Below are positions 57,741 through 64,000 of a stretch of 64,000 nt of DNA, piece after piece. The translations under genes were made by a program, and so were the position numbers. The notes below the pieces were generated by a model that saw only the letters and a program-made list of their open reading frames with translations, did no database searches and was not told the origin of the DNA. This DNA is from Simmondsia chinensis (taxonomy: Eukaryota > Streptophyta > Magnoliopsida > Caryophyllales > Simmondsiaceae): positions 4,407,001 to 4,471,000 of the forward strand of contig JAGTTD010000026.1 in the NCBI GenBank assembly GCA_018398585.1. Reading direction: 5' to 3'. The first letter of the stretch is position 1, and every line of letters starts with the position of its first letter.

Positions 57741-59037
57741 CAACACTTACCATCAAATAAGCAATCCTTAAACCTGGAAAGTATCTCTCATCTACTACTT
57801 TTTTCCTTGTATTTCTTTTAACATTAAGGACAATGTTAACTTTAAGTTTGGGGATGGGAGAGACATTTTGTCACTATTTTCTGCACAAAAGTTTTTGAAA
57901 AGTTTCCTTGTCTACTCCCGTTTTATCTTTTAGAGTCGGCTTCAGTGCCTCCTAGAGTTCGGAGCCCTTGTATGGGGATATAGATAGTGTCATCCAACAA
58001 AAAAGATTTTCTATTTTCTATGGTTTCAGCCATTAGCCTTTTAAATTTTTATTACACATTTTGAACTAATTTCAAATCGTAAATCATGCTTTTTCGGCAG
58101 TTTTTCTACCCTTTTTAGCTTGTTTACTTTAATTGGATTGAATAACTTTAGAGTCAATTGTTTTTGTGTTCTAATTGCAAAACATGATGTATTCTAATGG
58201 GACTATCTTGATAAAACTATGGTGTTTGAGTTCACTAGTAAGCATGGCTGTTTTACCTTTTTTTCTAATTAAAAGATGCTTAAATTTGAATGGATTGCAT
58301 TAAGATTATCATTTGTATAATAAACTTTGAAGTGTATTGCATAAGCCTTAAAAAAAAAAAAAAGATAGAGAAAATGAGGGAAACATCTCTAGCACCGCTA
58401 TTCCATATAAACATTTCAAGATATGTGCTGCCCAAATTGAGGGCGTCTCAGTGGTGGTGTCTCTTACCCATGCAGTCATCGCCCAGGGGTTAGAAGTTCG
58501 ATTCTCGCTGAAGATATACTTATGGAGTCATAATGAGGGCGTCTTGCTGGTGGTGTCTCTTACCCATGCGGTCATCACCCAGGGATCAGGAGCTCGATTC
58601 TCACTGAAGATATACTCATGGAGCTGGTTGATTGGGGAAGATCAATCCCTTAGGAAAAAAAAAAAAAACTAAAACCAAAACAAAATAGCGGAGAAAATTT
58701 TGTAAGTAACTTTTAGTCTTGGGCATACTTGAGAAGTCTTATTATGAATGGCATGATTGTTATCATCTATTCGGTTTCAATGTCTTAAAATTAGAAAGAA
58801 TGGATAAACATAATTGGTTTAGCCAACTTTGAATTTAGTCACCTAGGTGATTGATGGGTTTTTCTTTAGAAAGATTGTTTTGTCTTTAGAACATTAAATT
58901 TTGAGCCTCAGTATCATTCTTTTGTAATAGAAGTATACCTTCTTTGAATTGTGATAAAATTCTTAAAAAGCATGAGATCTTGCACTTTATTGTTTCGCCT
59001 TGCTCAAGAACAAGCAAGATTTAAGTTTGGGGTATTT
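57741..59037 (+). other. Athila 3' untranslated region
   Basis: No ORF. A first polypurine-like site (AAGTTTGGGGATGGGAGAG) is at 57843, and a second (AAGTTTGGGG) just before the 3' LTR at 59023. Between them lies the tRNA-like dimer at 58439-58668. Confidence 0.55.
58439..58668 (+). mobile_element. Dimeric tRNA-like SINE remnant
   Basis: Two 96-bp units start GAGGGCGTCT at 58439 and 58535. Each has an A-box-like TCTCAGTGGTGG or TCTTGCTGGTGG and a B-box-like GTTCGATTC or CTCGATTC about 50 bp later, then CGCTGAAGATATACT. The second unit runs into ATCAATCCCTTAGG and an A14 tail. The boxes, dimer form and A-tail suggest a tRNA-derived SINE; no clear target duplication. Confidence 0.5.
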
Positions 59038-59271
59038 TGAAAAGTCCAATTTAGTATATAATTATTCATATTATTTAGGTTCATTTTCTAATCATTTTAC
59101 ATCAATTTTTTTATCACTTTTGCTCTTTTTGTTCCTATTTTTATTTTGCTGCAAAAACACTCATTTTATGATGTTTCTTGCTAGGTTTTATTATCAACAT
59201 TAACAAGTGAAAGAAAGATCCATCAAACAAAAGCAAAAAATTGGCAAAACATGTCAAAACACACGGCTAAA
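59038..59271 (+). repeat. Athila 3' LTR, interrupted
   Basis: TGAAAAGTCCAATTTAGTAT matches the 5' LTR start; similarity continues to CACACGGCTAAA, where CACTA sequence begins. The remainder should lie beyond the CACTA element's other end. Confidence 0.9.
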
Positions 59272-59760
59272 CACTAAAAGAAAAAGACGATTTAGTATAA
59301 AAAAATTTTCGATACTAAAAACTTATTTTCCGATACTATAGACCTTTAGTATCGGAAAATTTTTTCGATTGCAGTGCTGGCATGGCTATTGCCCTAGTAT
59401 CAGATAAAACTTATCCGATACTAATGAATCTAGAGCAATAGTATCGGATGTCCCAATAGTATCGGATGTAGTATTGAAGGTTACTGATGCAAATGAATTT
59501 TCTATAGTATCAATTCGTGGTTATTTCCGATACTATTGACGCCATTAGTATCGGCATCTTTCCGTTGCTAAAGGTTAATACAATAGTATCAAAAATCTCC
59601 TTTTTGATACTATTGGCTTAGCCATAATAGTATCAAATTATTTTCCAATACTATTAATATGATTAGTATCAATTAATAATTGATTCAAAAGACCACTATA
59701 ATAGAATCGAAAACTTTTCAATTCTATTTAATTTTTTGTGATATTGGTATCGTTCAGTAG
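59272..59760 (-). repeat. CACTA subterminal repeats (TAGTATCGG family)
   Basis: More than fifteen copies of TAGTATCGG(A), its complement CCGATACTA and variants (TAGTATCAA, TCGATACTA) occur in both orientations. The same words return at 63880-64000. Confidence 0.88.
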
Positions 59761-60307
59761 CATCCAAGTTTAGATACAAGCATAATATAAATAACCAATA
59801 GAAATTACTTCACATGAAACTATAATTTAATACTACCAATTTCTATTATAATCCAAATATTCACTTTAATACATAGTAGGTCAAGCAAACTACATTCAAG
59901 GTATTTAAAACTTCTACATCAAATTTTCTAAATTCCTAGTACAAAATATTACAAATGACCAAGTCTCCAAAAAAGATATTTCCAAACATGTGTTTCAGCA
60001 TCACGAACAAACCAACTTTGAACACGTTAAAAAAAAGCCAATCCATAAACACGATGTAACAAGACCACAAAAACTTCCTTATGACATTGATCGCATCCTT
60101 AGTTTGAACTTGACCTCTGCAAAAATAAAAAATAAATTGATCAGCACAATAGTATATTATAACCAAATATTTGCCATAGTACAACAAAAAATTAAAAAAC
60201 CAATAACAATTTTGTGAATAACTTAAGAAAGATACAGAAAAATAAATAAGTCCATGACAATCTAACGTTTAATAAGACCATTATTAGAAAATTATATGAC
60301 AATCATA

Positions 60308-61130
60308 TTAGTACAATAAAAATTTCATTAGGAAGAAAAATACCTTTTTCTTTGATGATTTCGACTTGAAAAATAATTCCTTTAGCATGCGTATTTCTTT
60401 TTCCATGGCTTTCGTCTTATTAAAAAAATCTTCCTCCGATTTCTGTTGTTTTTCTTCCATAGCTTTTGTCTTAATAGAAAATTCTTCCTCAAGTTTCTGT
60501 CTTTTTTCTTTCTCAGTAGCTATTTCTTGTTCTAACGCTCTTCTGTTTTGCACTTCTTCAGCAACTATCATTAATGTCTCGTGATTTTTCTGTTTTGACC
60601 CACCAATGCAACTTCTCTTCACTCCAATTCCACATGTCTTCTTATATGCGTATTTGTCTTCTCCCACAACTTCTTTATAAATTTTATCTCGCTCCTCATT
60701 GACATCAGAATCTGACGGGGCTACAGCTAACTTTCTTTGTATGGCATCTTGTATTTGAATCCACATTTGAGTTAATTCACATTGTATAATAAACATGTTC
60801 AATATTATAGATTGATTAATTGCAAAAATTATAAGCTACGTACAAGCTTTGTCTGCGAATCCTGATCCACAAATGTTTTTTTGGCTTGTCCATATGCCAC
60901 TTGAAAAAGTTCTACTCGATCTGGTTCTTTTCCTCCATTGCCCTCTTTCTAGATCCAATAAATAAAATACAAATACAATAAAAGAAATATCAAAGACGAC
61001 ATAAAAGCACTAAAGTACATGCATAAAACATGTCGCTTACTAATTCTTCTCATTTTTGAGCATAGGATTTAGTCCCCAAGTGGTGTACCATTTTGCTCGA
61101 GTAACGATTTTCAATGTTTTGAGCTGCTAT
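60308..61130 (-). CDS. CACTA TNPA-type protein (Transposase_24/PF03004-like), partial
   Basis: Exon-like pieces: IENRYSSKMVHHLGTKSYAQ (61110-61050, followed by a stop), LFQVAYGQAKKTFVDQDSQT (about 60910-60850) and the ORF 60308-60802. The last has MWIQIQDAIQRKLAVAPSDS, IYKEVVGEDKYAYKKTCGIGV and a long charged coiled coil (EKEKRQKLEEEF, KAMEEKQQKSEEDF). The G-T-K-S-Y-A and VVG..K...G.G motifs match the plant Transposase_24 domain. In En/Spm, TNPA binds subterminal repeats through such a protein; that role is inferred here. Exon borders are approximate. Confidence 0.68.
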
Positions 61131-62574
61131 TTTCTATAACATAATTGGTAAACAAAGAAATGAAAAGGCTAAATAGGAAAATAAATTCATATGACAAACA
61201 AATGTATATAACAACACGTTTGAAGATAACGAGATAACGAGAACAAGTGTCAATGTTGCAACGAGGACAAGCAAATCGGCCTTTAGTTTTCCAACCTGAC
61301 AAGTTACCATATGCTGGAAAATCGTTTATTGTCCATAAAAGAGCAGCATGCATATTGAAGGTTCCCTTAGTAAAAGCATCATAAGTCTCAACCCCATCTA
61401 CCCACAACTCCTTTAACTCATCTATTAATGGTTGTAGATAAATATCAATGTCATTGCCAAGGGCTTGTGGACCAGAGATCAGGAGGGACATTATAAAGTA
61501 GGAATCTTTCATGCACAACCAAGGAGGCAAATTGTATATCACAAGCATGAATGGCCATGTACTATGAGTGATACTCATTGTGCTAAAAGGATTGAAGCCA
61601 TCACTTGCCAAACCAAGCCTAATATTCCGAGCATCCTTAGAAAAATCTGGATATTTGCTGTCAAAATCTTGCCACGCTATTGAATCAACTGGGTGTCTTA
61701 CTTTCCCATCTTTACTACGTCCCTTTTCATGCCATCTCATCGAAATTGATGTTTTTGAAGACATAAAGAGCCTTTTTAATCGAGGTATTAATGGAAAGTG
61801 ACGTAAAATCTTAGATGGAATCTTAGTTTTCCCGTCATCAGCTCTTTTCCATCTTAAAGCTCCACATGCAGAGCATGCAGAATCATTAGCTTTCTCCTTC
61901 CAATACAACATGCAATCATTAGGACATGCATCTATCTTGGTGTAGCCTAAGCCTAAATCAGATATGATTTTTTTCATTTGATGAAAGTTTTTTGGCAAGT
62001 TAGCCCCTTCTGGGAGAAGCTCAACAAGAAAATCTAGCAGATCACTCAATGATGTATCACTCCAACGATGAAGACATTTCATATGATAAAGGCGAATAAT
62101 GCAAGAAAGCCTTGTAAAATTTTTACACTCAGAATACACTTCTTTCTCAGCATCATCAACCAACTTATAAAATTTTTCGACTTCTAATGTTTCATATGTC
62201 CTATCTACTTCTTCATATTCATCCATAAGGTTCTCATTGCCTGACATCCCAAATGCATCATGTAACAACCCATGCATATCATCAAGTGGATCATCTGACT
62301 CTCCATCATCAATACTCTCATCATTAACATCGGTAGATAACAACTCATCTCCATGAAAAATTGAAAAATTTGTATGAACCCCCTTCCAAACTAAGTGTTC
62401 ACGAACAATGTCTGGTTGAACAAATATCACAGAACCACATATCTTACATGGGCACTTGATCCTACCATTTAAAGATGTAGTACTTTTTGCAGTGCTTATG
62501 TATTGTTCAACTCCATTCATAAATTCTTGACTAAACCTGGGCAAATTTATCCAACTTTTTTGACCATCCATCAA
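61111..62574 (-). CDS. CACTA transposase TNPD/tnp2, N-terminal part (487 codons)
   Basis: Residues about 7-75: transposase-associated domain (WINLPRFSQEFMNGVEQYI, CPCKICG, VREHLVWKGV). After an acidic linker, the Transposase_21/tnp2 domain: LSDLLDFLVELLPEGANLPK, LGYTKIDACPNDCMLYWKE, CSACGALRW, MRWHEKGRSKDGKVRHPVDS, WQDFDSKYPDFSKDARNIRL, GLASDGFNPF and RFACPRCNID. Open frame of 487 codons with a clean start. Homology ends after CNIDTCS (possible donor) and the rest of a typical ~1000-residue tnp2 is missing, replaced directly by TNPA sequence. Intact but truncated, so transposition unlikely without help. Confidence 0.92.
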   Translation of the reverse strand: MMDGQKSWINLPRFSQEFMNGVEQYISTAKSTTSLNGRIKCPCKICGSVIFVQPDIVREHLVWKGVHTNFSIFHGDELLSTDVNDESIDDGESDDPLDDMHGLLHDAFGMSGNENLMDEYEEVDRTYETLEVEKFYKLVDDAEKEVYSECKNFTRLSCIIRLYHMKCLHRWSDTSLSDLLDFLVELLPEGANLPKNFHQMKKIISDLGLGYTKIDACPNDCMLYWKEKANDSACSACGALRWKRADDGKTKIPSKILRHFPLIPRLKRLFMSSKTSISMRWHEKGRSKDGKVRHPVDSIAWQDFDSKYPDFSKDARNIRLGLASDGFNPFSTMSITHSTWPFMLVIYNLPPWLCMKDSYFIMSLLISGPQALGNDIDIYLQPLIDELKELWVDGVETYDAFTKGTFNMHAALLWTINDFPAYGNLSGWKTKGRFACPRCNIDTCSRYLVIFKRVVIYICLSYEFIFLFSLFISLFTNYVIENSSSKH

Positions 62575-63514
62575 TCACTTCTCCCATAGAAGTCAAATTG
62601 AAAAACATCACAAATTAGTTAATTCTTATAACTATATTAAAGTCCATACTCATAATACAAAAAGTTTCCTAATATAAAATCTTCTTACATAGAAACGTAT
62701 ATTAGTGTCAATATATCAACCATATATTAGCACATCAAAGTACAACAATATCACAAATATTGCAGATCAAATAATAATAGATAACAACATGTCACATTTA
62801 ACAAACTTGAATCTCATTTACATCATCTTCATGAGTATAATCAATTACAAGCTCAATTTTCAATTAAAATTCCACTTCTAATTTCCATATTTATTTTTCG
62901 CAATCCCTAGTTTCTGACCAAAAATAATTATAAATTAATTATAAAGGAAATACCTTCACCAACATAACAAATTTCCAATTACTTTCTCCTTTCACTCTCT
63001 ACACACATATTGGCATCCCAATAGAGAACTCAACTAAAATCCAAATGAAAAATTCGGAACGTTTAGTTGTCACCACCAACAACTAGCAAATGAACATTCA
63101 TACAAAAGTAACAAGAAATTTCAACAGTTAACAAAACCCCTAAAATACACCAAAAACGTGCACACTTAAAACCCTAATTTCAACAGCTTCATTCACTTCT
63201 AAACCCTAATTTACATCAAAATCCAACAAAATTAACAAAAAAAATGGATAAATTGAAGAATATATCAACAAAAAAGAAACTGAAATACAACAAATAAAAT
63301 AGATTAACCCACTAGAAAGGCGACGAGAATGAAAATGTGGATAAGCTAACAGATGAAGAAGAAAAGGAAGAATGAAGAAAGTTAAAAGAATGAAAAAATC
63401 GTCTAGTTTAAGTAATTTTGGAGAATAAAATTTGAGCGGGAGCGGGAAAGGGAGAATGAAATTTGAGAGAGTGGGATGAAAATCAAGAGGGAAGGGGAGG
63501 GCAGCAGGGCGGAC
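62575..63514 (-). other. Leader/promoter side of the CACTA transposase
   Basis: AT-rich, no ORF worth calling. AAACCCTAA words near 63170-63210 resemble telo-boxes. A 108-codon minus ORF (63206-63532) is hydrophobic and low-complexity, probably chance. Confidence 0.45.
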
Positions 63515-64000
63515 AGAAAACCGCGTTAACAAGACGCGACTTCGAGGTAATTGAGCCGCGTTTCATAGACTCGGTTTACAGCTGAACCGCGTCTACGAGA
63601 CGCGGTTTAAATTGCAATCAAACGCATTTACCAGACGCGGTTTTATTTATGTAATTTTATTTTAATATTGCTGTGAACTGGTTATAAGTCGCGTTAAGTA
63701 AACGTGGGTTTATCTCAGAATAAATGCATTTTTTTAAAGCGGTTTTATTTGAGTATAACTGCGTTTTTTAAATACGGTTTTTGTTATGTAAATATTTTAT
63801 TTTCAGCGTTATTTCTTTGATTTTTTTTTATTTTTGAGCATTATTTTGAGAACCAGCTGTAATATATATTTTATAGTCCAGTATCAGAAAATATTCGATA
63901 CAATAGGATAACAACTCAATTGTATCGAAAAACCTTAGATACTATAGAATTTTTAGTATCGGTTACAAAATTTTCCGATACAATAACAATTTTTCCGCTA
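63515..64000 (-). repeat. CACTA end region with two repeat families
   Basis: 63515-63790 has both-strand copies of GACGCGGTTT / AACCGCGTC with degenerate forms (GCGGTTTTATTT, TACGGTTTTT). 63880-64000 has TAGTATCGG / CCGATAC words like the left end at 59290. Confidence 0.8.

Larger units (their letters stand above)
50255..59271 (+). mobile_element. Ty3/gypsy LTR retrotransposon, Athila group
   Basis: 5' LTR 50255-51631; primer site TGGCGCCATTACTGGG at 51638, the tRNA-Asp type used by Athila; gag; protease; RT; RNase H; integrase; long 3' UTR; polypurine-like AAGTTTGGGG at 59023; and the first 234 bp of a 3' LTR from 59038, matching 50255-50490 closely. A CACTA element interrupts the 3' LTR. 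Left flank gtgcc (50250-50254); the matching right flank is outside the window. Every gene has stops. Confidence 0.92.
59272..64000 (-). mobile_element. CACTA (En/Spm) transposon, partial, gene direction minus
   Basis: Terminus CACTAAAAGAAAAAG at 59272, precisely where the Athila 3' LTR match stops. A subterminal array follows (59290-59760), then TNPA-type and TNPD-type genes on the minus strand and, near the right window edge, the array again. The other terminus is outside. TNPD is cut to its first half, so this copy is probably non-autonomous. Confidence 0.88.

Overview
This window is nuclear DNA of a flowering plant, probably a eudicot. It is AT-rich and dominated by nested, mostly dead retrotransposons and DNA transposons of plant lineages: Ty3/gypsy Tat and Athila, Ty1/copia, an L1-type LINE, a TRIM, hAT, CACTA and MITEs. 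Four copies of a SINE tail are present, three of them with a head derived from 5S rRNA. Only one host gene looks complete: a two-exon BAHD-family acyltransferase on the minus strand (33255-39003). Species and chromosome cannot be read from the sequence.

Layout. 1-3498: right-hand ends of two CACTA-like elements. 3499 to about 15250: a decayed Ty3/gypsy element of the Tat group (protease, RT, RNase H, second 'archaeal' RNase H, integrase), with tandem arrays and an antisense ORF downstream of pol. About 16.0-30.5 kb: one L1-type LINE split by at least four later insertions: a complete 560-bp TRIM (16797-17356), a Ty1/copia element (19882-25739), a 5S-headed SINE (25833-26072) and a deletion-derivative copia element on the minus strand (26894-29611).

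30.3-50.25 kb: an ancient duplication. Copy A (about 30.3-35.0 kb) and copy B (about 42.4-50.25 kb) both hold exon 2 of the BAHD gene. In A it joins exon 1 at 38542-39003 across a 4.4-kb intron filled with a solo LTR, a SINE, a microsatellite and a TRIM-LTR remnant. In B it is a pseudogene with a stop, two frameshifts and a lost splice acceptor. The copies serve as each other's empty sites, so several insertions have exact borders: a MITE with TTA duplication only in A; and in B a 3.4-kb hAT element, a hAT MITE, a SINE and the Athila element.

50255-59271: a Ty3/gypsy Athila element with 5' LTR, tRNA-Asp-type primer site, gag, protease, RT, RNase H, integrase and the start of its 3' LTR. That LTR is interrupted at 59272 by a CACTA element that runs beyond the window end and carries the first half of a TNPD-type transposase and a TNPA-type partner gene.

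The strongest candidate for something new is the SINE family, which joins a 5S-rRNA-like head (internal pol III type 1 promoter) to an Au-SINE-like 3' body ending in (TTG)n. Three longer copies and a 48-bp tail fragment all have target-site duplications. Other points: copia LTRs carrying clusters of palindromes, a complete TRIM with a perfect 5-bp duplication, and direct relative dating through the paired duplication. Without database searches, family names rest on recognised protein motifs and terminal structures.
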